The notes below the pieces were generated by a model that worked only from the letters and a program-made list of their open reading frames with translations, was not told where the DNA came from and did no database searches. Shown here one piece after another: positions 39,743 to 48,912 of a DNA stretch of 64,000 nt. The stretch covers positions 6,209,777-6,273,776 of the forward strand of contig OX328106.1 of NCBI GenBank assembly GCA_946811185.2, in the 5' to 3' direction. Every line of letters starts with the position of its first letter. Position 1 is the stretch's first letter. Source of the DNA: Hippopus hippopus (lineage: Eukaryota; Mollusca; Bivalvia; Cardiida; Cardiidae). The position numbers and the translations under genes are program-made.

Positions 39743-40126
39743 TTAACTCTTCACCAAATGATGAAATTCTAGACAGGTTAAAAAGATGGAATTTGTATTT
39801 GAAAGCATAGAAAACAGTGTGGGAAATGTGGGCTAAGGAGCAGATGCTAGTTTACCTTTTCCCACAACAGAGCTCCAGACAGAATGATTGACTTTGATTT
39901 CAATATTGAAATTATTAATTATTCTCCAGTAAACCATATGTTGTGGGTACTCATTTGAATCGTCTCATCGAGACGATTCTAATGAGTACCCACAATGTAG
40001 GGTTTTCGAGAGAAATAATGGATTTAGAATACCATCACTCCCTCTTATCTGGAGCTCTGCCACAATGTTTTTAAAGTTTTATTCTCCAGGGTAGTTAAAA
40101 CTCAGGATTGTGTGGTAAAAGGTTAA
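39743..40126 (-). mobile_element. MITE-A reverse copy hosting element U
   Basis: TTAA at 39743-39746 and 40123-40126. Core breaks at CCCACAA (39871-39877) and resumes CCACAATG at 40060. Confidence 0.82.
39878..40059. mobile_element. Element U inserted in MITE-A core
   Basis: 182 bp; ends CAGAGCTCCAGA/TCTGGAGCTCTG, flanked by CCACAA (39872-39877 and 40060-40065). Inside, a 26-bp-arm hairpin at 39941-39995 (GGGTACTCATTTGAATCGTC.. ). CAG-starting ends recall hAT elements, but the visible duplication is 6 bp, not 8, so class is left open. Confidence 0.82.
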
Positions 40127-40221
40127 ACTTTTTCAAAGACAAATTCCATCATTTCAGGGGTGTGTATTATTTCAGCTGTCATAAGAGGTTGATTTTATAT
40201 ATCTGGCGTGGAAAGAGTTAA
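40127..40221 (+). mobile_element. MITE-A, right half
   Basis: TTTCAAAGACAAATTCCATC to GTGGAAAGAGTTAA. Confidence 0.6.
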
Positions 40222-40514
40222 TGTTAACAGTGACATACAGACACCAAAACCATGTTAAAAGATAAAAAACTGATTTAAAACAATCTGTAAATATCAGTCA
40301 GTGTCAAAAGCATCAATCACTGGTCAGCTTTTTTTGGCTGATCAGTCACTTAGAAATTTCCAGGATCTTAGATAGGGGAGATAAGCAATGTAAGGTGTAC
40401 CCTTAATTTTTTCGCTGGGCCAACTTGCTGAAGTCGACTTTTTACTTGGTTTAAAAGAAAGATCCACCAAAATTGAGGACAAGCATGACACTAGTTTAGC
40501 ACCAGATAGCTGAT
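40222..40514. other. Intron, nothing recognised
   Basis: No family identified. Confidence 0.35.
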
Positions 40515-40571
40515 GGTGTAGATCTAAGATCAGACTGCATGTTCTGTGCAGTCTGATTTTGATCTATGGCA
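40515..40571. mobile_element. MITE-B palindrome
   Basis: GGTGTAGATCTAAGATCAGAC and CAGTCTGATTTTGATCTA arms; flanks unclear. Confidence 0.65.
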
Positions 40572-40715
40572 TCAGTAAAGAGCCATTGGTATCAAAATAG
40601 AAGTGGTACATATATGAAATGGTAATATAATGAGTGATTAAGAACAACAGTTACCTTGTGTGGTTAGATATGAGTCTTGGAGGATTTGAAAGTCAAAATT
40701 CACTATTTGAGGGCA

Positions 40716-40750
40716 TTTTGTGTGCAGTGTGATTTTGTTCTACACTGTGG
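40716..40750. mobile_element. MITE-B fragment
   Basis: Right arm only (GTGCAGTGTGATTTTG.. TCTACACTGTGG). Confidence 0.45.
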
Positions 40751-41344
40751 GCTTTTAGCCAGAACAGTAACTGTTGTGCCTTACACATGCTGGAGAACAT
40801 AAGGTCTGTGTTGTATCACAGTTGAGAATGATACTTTCTTCTAGAAAACCAGAAAAAAGGCTGCTTCCATCCCATAAAGTGGTCCTTTCACAACTATACT
40901 GTAAACCAGGAAATGGTTTCGCGCATTTTAAGTTAGCGTCTTTCGTGGCAGGGTTTGATCCGCAAAAGTAATATGCCACAAATCACTCACTTGTCATGAA
41001 AACGCGAACTTTAGTCGCTAGGAGAAGTTTGCCTTTAAAAAACTTACTAGAAGATGTGTATTTTTGCTTTCTAACATACAAGGGAAACAACTTTTTTGAA
41101 ATAGGGTGTCAGTGAACAGTTTATTTCTTGTACTTCACTGGTACAAATCACATAAACTTTGCAAACTGACAAACGGGAAAATACAAAATTGAACAAAAGA
41201 ACTACTTGAACAAATACTTTTGTCAACACAGAAAGGCTACTTATCAGTCAGAGTCTATAAATATATTCATTGCCAATTACTGTATCTCTTTATTGTTTTT
41301 CTAGCAAACCCGAGCGATACCATCCACTTTTAATCAATTCTCTT
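40751..41344. other. Intron, nothing recognised
   Basis: Overlapping short ORFs on both strands (40755-40979) show no recognisable domain. Confidence 0.4.
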
Positions 41345-41672
41345 TCTTGTTGTATTTTTTCAGATCCAAACTTAATCAAAATCCAGTAAAGTTCTTTTCG
41401 GTTATTCCCCATGGCGTACCCCCTCTGCATAGCAACGCATTACAATATTACGTCAAGCACGAGAAATGTACGGTAAATTACGTCATATTTCCATCTGGTT
41501 GTGAGGCACGTGCATTTTACCTAGATAACTAGTGCGCCGGAACAACTGTTTCCGCCTTCAATTGAAGAGTTAGAATATAAAAATCAGTATTTTTACTGGT
41601 CGTAACCATGAAATATCGAAAAGTATTTCACTGATGTTTCTCGATAACCTACTGGAAAGCATGAAATAAAAT
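41345..41672. mobile_element. Family I, right part
   Basis: AACTTAATCAAAATCCAGT, GGTTATTCCCCATGGCGTACC, AATTGAAGAGTTAGAATATAAA and CTACTGGAAAGCATGAAATAAA (segments) match 33800-33990. Adds a segment with two TTACGTCA motifs absent from the other copies. Confidence 0.68.
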
Positions 41673-41711
41673 CACATATTCACATTAAAATAGGGCTGAC
41701 TGGGATTTGGG

Positions 41712-41826
41712 TGTTACAACATTATTTCAGTCATGTCACTGTAACAGCTCACTTAATATGTCTTTTATCAGCATTGAGCCTCTGAAGTGCCTTGCCCAAG
41801 AACACTCCCAAGAAAAACTCTGGGAC
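41712..41826 (-). mobile_element. SINE-1, reverse, partial
   Basis: ATTATTTCAGTCATGTCACTG.. GAGCCTCTGAAGTGCCTTGCCCAAG (segments), complement of the SINE-1 3' half. Confidence 0.7.
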
Positions 41827-41957
41827 ATAATTGGTAAATGGTTAATTGTTAGAGCCTTAGTCTTAATACACCCACGAGCCATTTTCAATTTTGAGATAAG
41901 ACCTAAAAAATTGAAGTCCAGGTTTGCTTTTGTCTACACTGTTTCAGCAAAGAGGAT

Positions 41958-42018
41958 AGTGTACATTAAAGATCAGACTGCATGTTTTGCTGTAGTTTGA
42001 TCTTGATCTGCACTGGCT
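41958..42018. mobile_element. MITE-B palindrome
   Basis: AGTGTACATTAAAGATCAGAC and TTTGATCTTGATCTGCACTGG arms. Confidence 0.65.
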
Positions 42019-42054
42019 GCAAAGGCATGTAAAGTAAAATCTGAAAGCTGCTTT

Positions 42055-42253
42055 CACCTTTTACCAGATGACAAGATTCTAATTTTGGCCAAATTTAAAC
42101 AATCTACAGATGGCAATGTATATATATCTCAATTTAAAGGCTGGGATATGTCTGTTGTAAGTTAAAAAAACATGGGGGGGGGGGGGAATACTGGTTTTTA
42201 AAGCCTATATACTTAGGGTCATTGAAACTCAGAATGGTTTGATAATGAGTTAA
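42055..42253 (-). mobile_element. MITE-A, reverse copy with poly-G in the core
   Basis: Long arm decayed; core replaced after AACAT by a run of G (about 42174-42186) and right arm deleted; TTAA 42250-42253. Confidence 0.65.
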
Positions 42254-42431
42254 GGGTTGAAACCAAAGATGAACTGTGTTAACAATGCAGATTATTGATA
42301 TATAGACATTTATGCTTTATCATCTTTGTCTATAATATATCTAGGTGATGGCAGATATATTGTGTGAAGTGCTCTATTTGTCATTTATGCTAACGACCCA
42401 TCCTAACTCTATACCAGCCCACTTAAGTTTT

Positions 42432-42643
42432 CACCCGTAGGCTGCTAAGCGTGACTAACTGACCTTTTGTGGACAGTGTAGATCAAGATCAGACTGCACA
42501 AAATGTGCAGTCTGATCTTGGATCTACACTGTCCAATAATGAGATATTATTCCCCAAAACATAGCTTTGAAATAGCAATACCGGTGTTTGGGTTTTTACC
42601 GTGGAATTGAAAATTTGATTTTAGTTATTTAGCAGGATAAGGT
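42432..42643 (+). mobile_element. MITE-B (subtype 1), near complete
   Basis: CACCCGTAGGCTGCTAAGCG to TTAGCAGGATAAGG; palindrome 42471-42534 runs from GGACAGTG to CACTGTCC with high arm identity. Confidence 0.86.
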
Positions 42644-42846
42644 TTGAGCTTGTCTCAATTGAAACCATGTGCAGAGGACATTATTACATGGGGCTTAAAT
42701 GATGGAAATTGTCTGTTAAGGGTGGAAAAGATTGTGGGGAAAAAAGAGAAAAATACTGGTTTGCCAGAGTTTTCCTGTGATGGTTTTCAAATACTTTCTT
42801 GCTTAATTAAGGTAGTATAATACAGATTCGTTCAGTAAAGGGGCAG
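42644..42846 (-). mobile_element. MITE-A, degraded reverse copy
   Basis: TTGTCTCAATTGAAACCATG long arm; core left arm AGATTGTGGGGAAAAAAG; right half decayed. Confidence 0.6.
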
Positions 42847-42856
42847 TTCATTACCT

Positions 42857-43097
42857 CAACACCTTACCAAACAAACAATTTTTAGACTGTTCAAGTTTGA
42901 AAGTACTTGCAGAGGATGAACTGAATATGGTTCAAATCACGGGAAAAAGGCTTTTAAAGGGCAGAAAATATTGTATGAAAAGGAGAAAATGTTGGTCCTT
43001 AAACACACATTCCCCCCATCAACTTAGCCACTTTGAGTTTGTTATCTACAGATGCTTTCAGTTTAGAACTAGTCTTAAATTTTGTTATGAAGACTTA
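42857..43097. mobile_element. MITE-A recombinant, long arms on both sides
   Basis: CAACACCTTACCAAACAAAC reverse long arm; half core to AAAATGTTGG; forward long arm TTTGTTATCTACAGATGC.. TAGTCTTAAATTTTG. Confidence 0.62.
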
Positions 43098-43163
43098 AAC
43101 AAAAGAAGGTGTCACATTATTTAGAAGCAGGTGTAATAATTATAGTCATTAAATGATGATATA

Positions 43164-43263
43164 AATGCATCATACTGACTTCCCTGTTGTGGATCATATT
43201 AATGTCATGTTTTCCTGCATTCATAGTTATCTTGGGCAAATTATGCTCGATGATTCAAGAGTT
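43164..43263 (+). repeat. Flanking duplication, left member
   Basis: GTTGTGGATCATATTAATG.. GTTATCTTGGGCAAATTATGCTC (segments) is repeated at 43547-43628 on the other side of a MITE-A. Confidence 0.6.
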
Positions 43264-43494
43264 TACTCCCTACTAGGTCAAGATGGCAAAATTCTGGACT
43301 GGACAAAATTCAACGCATTTGCAGACAAAAAAATCACTTGTAGCTCAAATGTGATTTCAGTCTTTGATAGGGTAAAAAACATTGCGGGGAAAAGGAGAAA
43401 ATGCTGGTTACCAGCATTTTCTCCTTTTCCCACAATGTTTTCAAAGGTTTTCTCCTGCAGAGTTGTTAAAATTTGGGATTATGAAGTGTCTTAA
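43261..43494 (-). mobile_element. MITE-A, reverse copy
   Basis: Ends decayed; core at 43373-43442, arms match except ATTGCGGGG on the left. Confidence 0.82.
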
Positions 43495-43546
43495 TGGTGT
43501 GCATATTTTGTCTTGAAAATAATTATATCCAGATATTTTCAATGCA

Positions 43547-43628
43547 ACATGCTGACTCCTCTATTGTGGATCATACCATTTTTTTCTGCAAAGTTATTCT
43601 GGGCAAATTATACTCAGTAGTCCAAGAG
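43547..43628 (+). repeat. Flanking duplication, right member
   Basis: TATTGTGGATCATACC.. AGTTATTCTGGGCAAATTATACTC (segments). Confidence 0.6.
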
Positions 43629-44254
43629 ATGAAAATAAAGCAAAACAAATGAATCAAAAAGATTTACCAGGAGAATGAAGTCTAAATTTGACAATAACTG
43701 TGGATTGGTAGTCTGTTTCATATCTGTCTGGTCTGTTTATGGATTTTAAATGTCTTTACAGTCATGGGTAATAGAATAAAATTTGAAATCAGATTAGGGG
43801 AAAAAAGGTCTGTAGATTAAAAAGACATTTAAATGAGTTATGGCATCTGTATTATTAGGTTTTTGAGGTTTGTGAAATTGATAAATTTTTAATGACCAAA
43901 GATAGCTTCTCAAAGAACCTGATAGTTTGACTAAGTTTTTATGTTTTTTTTTAATCTGGTTGCCTGCGTACTTCATTCTATTTTCATTTCTTTGTGATTT
44001 GTCATTCTGTTGTGGAGATGGGTCTAAATGGCATAAAACCTTTATAGACTGTTTGTCTAGTTCTGAATTTCCTTGCAAGTTCTGAAATTTCTATCAAGAG
44101 CTCTGATAGGTTAAAAGTCCCAACCAATCAGGCATTTTCAGTATGAATTTTAGGGAAGTTTCAATACTTTAAATGTGTAGGGTTCGAAATGCAAGTTGGA
44201 ATCAGAAAATGCAAGCTGAATTCTCAAGCTCTCGAAAACAAAATGCAAGTGCAA
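43629..44254. other. Intron, nothing recognised
   Basis: A 94-aa minus-strand ORF (43794-44078) has no recognisable domain. Confidence 0.4.
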
Positions 44255-44355
44255 ATTAACGAAGGTTAATTCATATTCTCCTTTACCTGCAATATTTTCA
44301 AAAGCCAAGGCATCCTCATGGTGGGGAAAATGTAGAATTGTTTGGTAAACTGTTA
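44255..44355 (-). mobile_element. MITE-A, right half of a reverse copy
   Basis: TATTCTCCTTTACCTGCAATATTTTC.. GTTTGGTAAACTGTTAA (segments). Confidence 0.6.
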
Positions 44356-44365
44356 ATATGCTATG

Positions 44366-44430
44366 GGGACAGCATGGATCAAGATCAAACTGCAAAGTCT
44401 ATGCAGTCAGATCTTTGATCTACTCTCTGT
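44366..44430. mobile_element. MITE-B palindrome
   Basis: GGGACAGCATGGATCAAGATC and GATCTTTGATCTACTCTC arms. Confidence 0.6.
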
Positions 44431-44540
44431 GATAGCTGATGAGTATTGCAGCCTGATCTTTTCTCAGCTCTCTGCAATATTTATTGATATATATTTGGCA
44501 AAAATAGCCTTGAACTTTAACCTCTTTTGTTTACTGAATA

Positions 44541-44770
44541 TTAACCCTTTACCGAACAATCCCAGGTTTTAACGACCCTTGGGAAGAAGCCTTCTGAAAA
44601 CATTGTGAGAAAAGGAGAAAATGCTGGAAACCAGCATTTTCTCCTTTTCCCACAATGTTTGCTACCCTTCCTAAAATATTCTAATTTTTCAATCACATTT
44701 ATTTTGTTGTCTGCATTATGCTTTCTATTTGGACAAGTTTAAAATTCTGATGTTTGGTGTAAAGAGTTAA
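44541..44770 (+). mobile_element. MITE-A, complete forward copy
   Basis: TTAA at 44541-44544 and 44767-44770 (230 bp); core at 44596-44661. Confidence 0.92.
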
Positions 44771-44811
44771 ACTTTGCCAAAAAGTTCTGTTGTATTAATA
44801 CTGGAAATTGA

Positions 44812-45165
44812 GCTTTCGGGGAAAAGAATGTGAGAAAAGAGAAAAAGCTGATAAACATAGTTGCTCTTTCTCCCATAATGTTTTACTTACCCTCTGAAAG
44901 AAGAACTCCATCATTTTATCACATCTAATATGCTGGCTTTAACTGCTTTGAATTTGGACAAGACCATAATTTTGTCATCATGTTAAGTTTTACAGGAAAA
45001 GAATATGAGAAAAGGTGAAAAAGCTGGTAACCATAATTTCTCTTGTTCCCATAATGTTTTACCTACCCTCTGAAAGAAGAACTCCATCATTTTACCACAT
45101 CTGATATGCTGGCTTCAGCTGCTTCGGATTTAGACAAGCTCAAAATTTTGTCATCTTATTAAGTG
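44812..45165 (+). repeat. Tandem duplication of a MITE-A derivative
   Basis: Two units of about 175 bp (from 44812 and 44985), each GGAAAAGAAT(G/A)TGAGAAAAG.. CCTCTGAAAGAAGAACTCC.. TTTGTCATC, then TTAAG-like. They share private features absent elsewhere (AAGAACTCCATCATTTTA, AATATGCTGGCTT) and lack the short arm. Confidence 0.82.
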
Positions 45166-45169
45166 TTAA

Positions 45170-45393
45170 TTAACTCTTTACCAGATGGCTAGAATTGTCC
45201 AAAATTGAAAGCAATGAGACAAACAATTGAATTGCCTCAAGTGATGCGACCTGACCTTTAAAGGGTAGAAAACATTGTAGGAAAAAAGAGAAAAATGGTG
45301 GTTTCCAACATTCTTGTCTTTTTCCTGCAGTGTTTTCAAAAGTCTTTTTTGTTCAGGGTCATTAAAACTGGGCATTGTTTGGTAAAGAGATAA
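45170..45393 (-). mobile_element. MITE-A, reverse copy
   Basis: TTAA at 45170-45173, right end ATAA; core at 45266-45334, diverged (AAATGGTGGTTTCCAACATTC in part). Confidence 0.82.
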
Positions 45394-45603
45394 GGATCGG
45401 TATCTGGATGTCCTCGTATCAAGGAGAAATTGCATGATTTTATTTATGCGGAACATTAATAATATTAGCACGTCAACAAATGGACGCCAGACATGCAATT
45501 GTTTTGGTAAACGGGCATGATAAATAAGTTTTATACTCGATAATATCTAAATAAAGTATGGAGATATCTATGCTGCAGAAATTTGCTGTTATTATGATAG
45601 GAT

Positions 45604-45805
45604 AGAAATGCTTTTCCGATTGACAAAATTTCAGACTGGTCCAGACTGACAACATTTTGCCATAATTATCAAAAATGGCTCAAGACAAAGAATATGTTGT
45701 TGATTCGGTTGAAAACATTGTGGATAAAAGAAGAAAATGCTGGTTACTCAGCATTTTCTTCTTTTTCCCACAATGTTTTCAAAAGCCTTTTTCTTCACTT
45801 ATTAA
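45604..45805 (-). mobile_element. MITE-A, reverse, short arm truncated
   Basis: Core at 45709-45781 with AAGAAGAAAATGC/GCATTTTCTTCTT on both arms. Ends in the next copy's TTAA. Confidence 0.75.
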
Positions 45806-46020
45806 CCCTTTACAAAACAAACCCAAGTTTTAACAACCCTGAGAAAGAATATTGTGGAAAAAGGAAAAAAAAATTGCTGGTAACAATAATTTTCTTCTTT
45901 TCACAATGTTTTCTACCCTATTGAAGACAAATTTAATTATTTGAGCCACATTTAGAATTTTGTCTGCAAATACTTTGAATTTGGACAAGTCTACATTTTT
46001 GTCGTTTGTTGAAGAGTTAA
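45802..46020 (+). mobile_element. MITE-A, complete forward copy
   Basis: TTAA at 45802-45805 and 46017-46020; core at 45848-45914, shortened. Confidence 0.86.
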
Positions 46021-46154
46021 CAGACGTGATTGTTTGGGAAAGAGTTTGCCCTTTGAGCACGAAGTAAACCCAACAGACTCTTTAATTCCAGAAACAGTGC
46101 CCCAAAAAGTGCAATTCCAAGATTGTTATTGTTCAGAAAATCTCAGCAAAGCCG

Positions 46155-46212
46155 GTAGTGTAGAGAAATCACATTGCACGCTTTTTGCATTCTGATCTTT
46201 ATCTACACTGGC
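46155..46212. mobile_element. MITE-B (subtype 2) palindrome
   Basis: GGTAGTGTAGAGAAATCACA and TGATCTTTATCTACACTGG arms, then AAAGGCAACTGTAG. Confidence 0.6.
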
Positions 46213-46242
46213 AACAAAGGCAACTGTAGATGTGAAACAGAC

Positions 46243-46472
46243 TTAACCCTATACCACACAATTCCTACTTTTAACAACCCTGACAGAAAAAAACTATTAG
46301 AAACACTGTGGGAAAAGGAGAAAATGCTGGTAACCAGCATTTTCTCCTTTTCCCACAATGTTTTCAGACCTTTCAGAGACTAATTCTATCCTTTGAACCA
46401 TATATAATTTGTCGTCTGCAAATGCTTTCAATTTGGACAAGTCCTAAATTTTGTTGTTTGGTAAAGGGTTAA
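46243..46472 (+). mobile_element. MITE-A, complete forward copy
   Basis: TTAA at 46243-46246 and 46469-46472 (230 bp); core at 46300-46365, arms near perfect. Confidence 0.93.
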
Positions 46473-46634
46473 ATCTGTTCTGAAGATTTTGTGACTGGTC
46501 CAAATCTAAAGTATTTGTAGAGGACATAATTATCAAATGTGGTTCAAATTGTGGAATTTATCCTTTCTCCACAATATTTTCAAAAACTATTATTCATGGT
46601 CATTATAACTCAAGATTGTGTGGTAATTTGTTAA
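46469..46634 (-). mobile_element. MITE-A, reverse copy without core
   Basis: Bounded by shared TTAAs (46469, 46631). Core left arm is deleted; short arm has private ATTATTCATGGTCATTAT. Confidence 0.78.
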
Positions 46635-46860
46635 TTATTTACCAAACGACAAATTATTAGCCTTTTCTAAATCGAAAGCATTTGCTGACATCAAATTAAA
46701 TGTAACTCAAAGCATAAGATTTGTCTTTTATAGGGTAGAAAACATTGTTGGAAAAAGGAGAAAATACTGGTTACCAGCATTTTCTCCTTTTTCCACTATG
46801 TTTTCAAAAGCCGTATTATTCATGGTCATTATGACTCGAGATTGTGTGGTAAACAGGTAA
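46631..46860 (-). mobile_element. MITE-A, reverse copy
   Basis: TTAA 46631, right GTAA 46857; core at 46738-46804. Shares the private ATTATTCATGGTCATTAT with its left neighbour. Confidence 0.86.
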
Positions 46861-47148
46861 GGAATTTAATTATTGGCCTCTGCAAGGCAATATTGAAAAT
46901 GGTCCTTTGTTGTCTCGTGTTATATTTCTGTTGTGATGTTTATTTGATAAGTCTAGAAGCTATGGCAGCTTCATGGCCATAAAACTAACAGTCCAGTGTT
47001 TGGGAGTTAAATTCCTGGCTTAGTCCAAAATTCTCTATATCAAATTTGATGACAGCCTGAAAGTGCGACAGGATGATTTGCTCCTCTTTTGGATCACTGC
47101 ACACGTTTCACTTAATATTGTTCATGCGGGAAACCAGCCTGAAGCCTT
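46861..47148. other. Intron with a possible tRNA-like SINE head
   Basis: GAGTTAAATTCCTGGCTTAG at about 47004-47023 resembles a B box of SINE-3 type. Otherwise nothing recognised. Confidence 0.35.
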
Positions 47149-47338
47149 TGGTCCGTTACCACACATTTCTGAGTTTTAACAAACCTTGGAAAAAAAGCTT
47201 TTGAAAATATTGAGGAAACAGAAGAAAATGCCCTTCCAGAAACAAATTTAAATTTTTTGAGTCACATTTATTCTGTCATCTGCAAATGCTTTCAATTTGT
47301 ACTAGTGTAAAATTTTGTCATTTGTTAAAAGGTGAAAT
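47149..47338 (+). mobile_element. MITE-A, forward copy, core mostly deleted
   Basis: TCCGTTACCACACATTTC short arm; core jumps from AGAAAATGC to CCTTCCAGAAAC; long arm intact to TTTGTTAAAAGG. A further core scrap lies at 47400-47435. Confidence 0.72.
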
Positions 47339-47530
47339 CCAGTACAACAAGAAAAAAAACCAAAACAGTTTTGTTGGCATCTGAAGCAGGCAGTATACTT
47401 GGAAAACATTCTGGAAAAAGGAACAATTGCTGGTATTTGAATTATGAAATCATTTGCCTATAATTGCAGTTTTACATACATATGTAATAACAAAACATAC
47501 AATTTGACACTATGTAAAAAAGAGACATCT

Positions 47531-47554
47531 TAAAGTTTTGTTTTCTATTTCCAG
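47531..47554 (+). promoter_or_regulatory. Splice acceptor of the FGFRL1 exon
   Basis: Pyrimidine-rich TTTTGTTTTCTATTTCCAG ending in AG at 47553-47554. Confidence 0.88.
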
Positions 47555-47833
47555 GACCTCCTCATCAAGTTGGCCCCTACCAGTCCCGACAAATTGCCAA
47601 AGTTGGACAACCAAAGAAAAAGTTCCTCTGCCCAGTGGAAGCAGAACCAGCACCATTCATTCAGTGGTTTAAAGACGGAGAATCTGTCACGGAAATCTGG
47701 GAGAGATATCGTATTGTGAAGGAGGGTTCGTTACGAATCAAAGACATAGAATTAGAAGATGCTGGAAAGTATGTGTGTAAAGCCACAAATGGGTTCGGAG
47801 TGATCTTTGTCAACTATTCTTTGATTGTGATAG
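47555..47833 (+). CDS. FGFRL1: FGFRL1-like exon: first Ig domain
   Basis: A 279-base internal exon, phase 1 at both ends: it opens with two bases (GA) completing a split codon, has 92 whole codons starting PPHQVGPYQS, and ends with one base before GTAAGT. It encodes one I-set/C2-type Ig domain: cysteines at exon residues 25 (FLCPVE) and 74 (YVCKATNGFG), core Trp at 37 (IQWFKDG), the LEDAGKYVC turn, and an N-glycosylation site NYS at 86-88. From memory, vertebrate FGFRL1 Ig1 has the same CPVE, W.KDG, EDAG.YVCKATNGFG and VNYTL.V pattern, closer than FGFR1-4. FGFRL1 is a single-pass FGF receptor relative with three extracellular Ig domains and no kinase; it binds FGF and heparin. Signal peptide, Ig2, Ig3 and membrane exons are not seen in the window. 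A different FGFR-like Ig protein is the main alternative. Confidence 0.85.
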
Positions 47834-47842
47834 GTAAGTATA
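47834..47842 (+). promoter_or_regulatory. Splice donor of the FGFRL1 exon
   Basis: ATAG|GTAAGTATA, a near-consensus metazoan 5' splice site. An ORF continuing through it into the intron is not meaningful. Confidence 0.9.
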
Positions 47843-47949
47843 GATTCTGTTTGTCCAATGAAATCCTTGTCCAGTGTATTTGGCTTGTCAAAGGGCAGTT
47901 ATTGTTCTACTGCATAAATAATAACTTTTTCTGCTCTAACCAATGGCTG

Positions 47950-48386
47950 TGTTTTAGCAACTCTTGAGAAAAAAGGCTTTTGGAAATATTGTAGAGAAAG
48001 GAGAAATGCTCAGTAATTTTTGTTTTCAAAAAGACATCAAGGTACTGTTATGGCCCTATAGTCCTCTGCATTGTTGTTGCCATGCAAAAATTATTGCATG
48101 TCTCTGTCATTGTTGAAGATATTTACATCAGACTTCAGCTCGATGTTTGCTATCAACCCTTTCTAGAAAGGCAGGTAAGCCTCAAACTATTTTTAGCAGT
48201 GATGTCCCTTGTTTGATTTCCACTGAGGCTTTGCACCAGCACAAGGTGCTCTTGCCTGCATTTCCCACAATGTTTTTCTGCTCAGTCAAAGGCAGATGCC
48301 ATCATTTGGGCCACTTTTGATATGTCATCTGAAATTGCTCTGAATTTGGACAAGTCTAAAATTTCGTCGTTTTATAAAAAGTTCAG
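47950..48386 (+). mobile_element. MITE-A forward copy split by element E
   Basis: Left part AGAAAAAAGGCTTTTGGAAATATTG.. to 48018; right part resumes ATTTCCCACAATG at 48260 and ends TATAAAAAGTTCAG (segments). Confidence 0.65.
48019..48254 (+). mobile_element. Element E, copy 2, inside MITE-A core
   Basis: TGTTTTCAAAAAGACATC.. GAAGATATTTACATCAGACT.. CACCAGCACAAGGTGCTCTTG (segments). The 3' hairpin (GCACAAGGTGC) and CTCTTG end are clearer than in copy 1. Confidence 0.62.
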
Positions 48387-48601
48387 TGTTAATGCATGCA
48401 ATTCTCCTCATTTATCTATATTTTAGACATTGACAAAGTTGTCCACTTCAAATTTGTTTCGGTAAGAAATGAGATAAAAGAATGAGTTGAATTTGCAGGT
48501 TTTTAGCTTTGTCATGCATAATATTACTGGTATCTCTGGACTCAGTTTTACCTTTTCAATATATTTCTTATTCTTAAAGTAGTCTACATTAGATGCCCTT
48601 T

Positions 48602-48668
48602 GAAAATATTGTGGGAAATGGAGAAACTGCTCAGAATGAGCTCTTTCTCCATTTCCCACAATGTTTTC
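48602..48668. mobile_element. MITE-A core with mirrored changes
   Basis: 67 bp; left GGGAAATGGAGAAACTGCTC and right GAGCTCTTTCTCCATTTCCC both carry AAATGG/CCATTT, and the tip has changed on both sides. A complete MITE-A follows at its last base. Confidence 0.8.
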
Positions 48669-48896
48669 TTAACCCTTTACCACACAATCCCGACTTTTAA
48701 CAACCCCAAGAAAGAAGCCTATTGAAAACATTGTGGGAAAAGGAGAAAATGCTGGTAACCAGCATTTTCTCCTTTTCCCACAATGTTTTCTACTCTTCCA
48801 AAGTCAAGTTTCAATTTTTGAGTCACATTTATTTTGTCGTCTGCAAATGCTTTCAATTTGGACCAGTCTAAGATTTTGTCGTTTGGTAAAGAGTTA
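48669..48896 (+). mobile_element. MITE-A, best-preserved forward copy
   Basis: TTAA at 48669-48672 and 48893-48896 (228 bp). Core at 48724-48790 is a perfect 33+1+33 palindrome. Good reference for the family. Confidence 0.96.
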
Positions 48897-48912
48897 ACTG
48901 TCTACATCAAGT

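Noticed and set aside
47557..47967. Extending the Ig coding region past 47833 to the ORF stop at 47967
   Set aside because: GTAAGT at 47834 is a strong donor, and after it the peptide leaves the Ig pattern at once.
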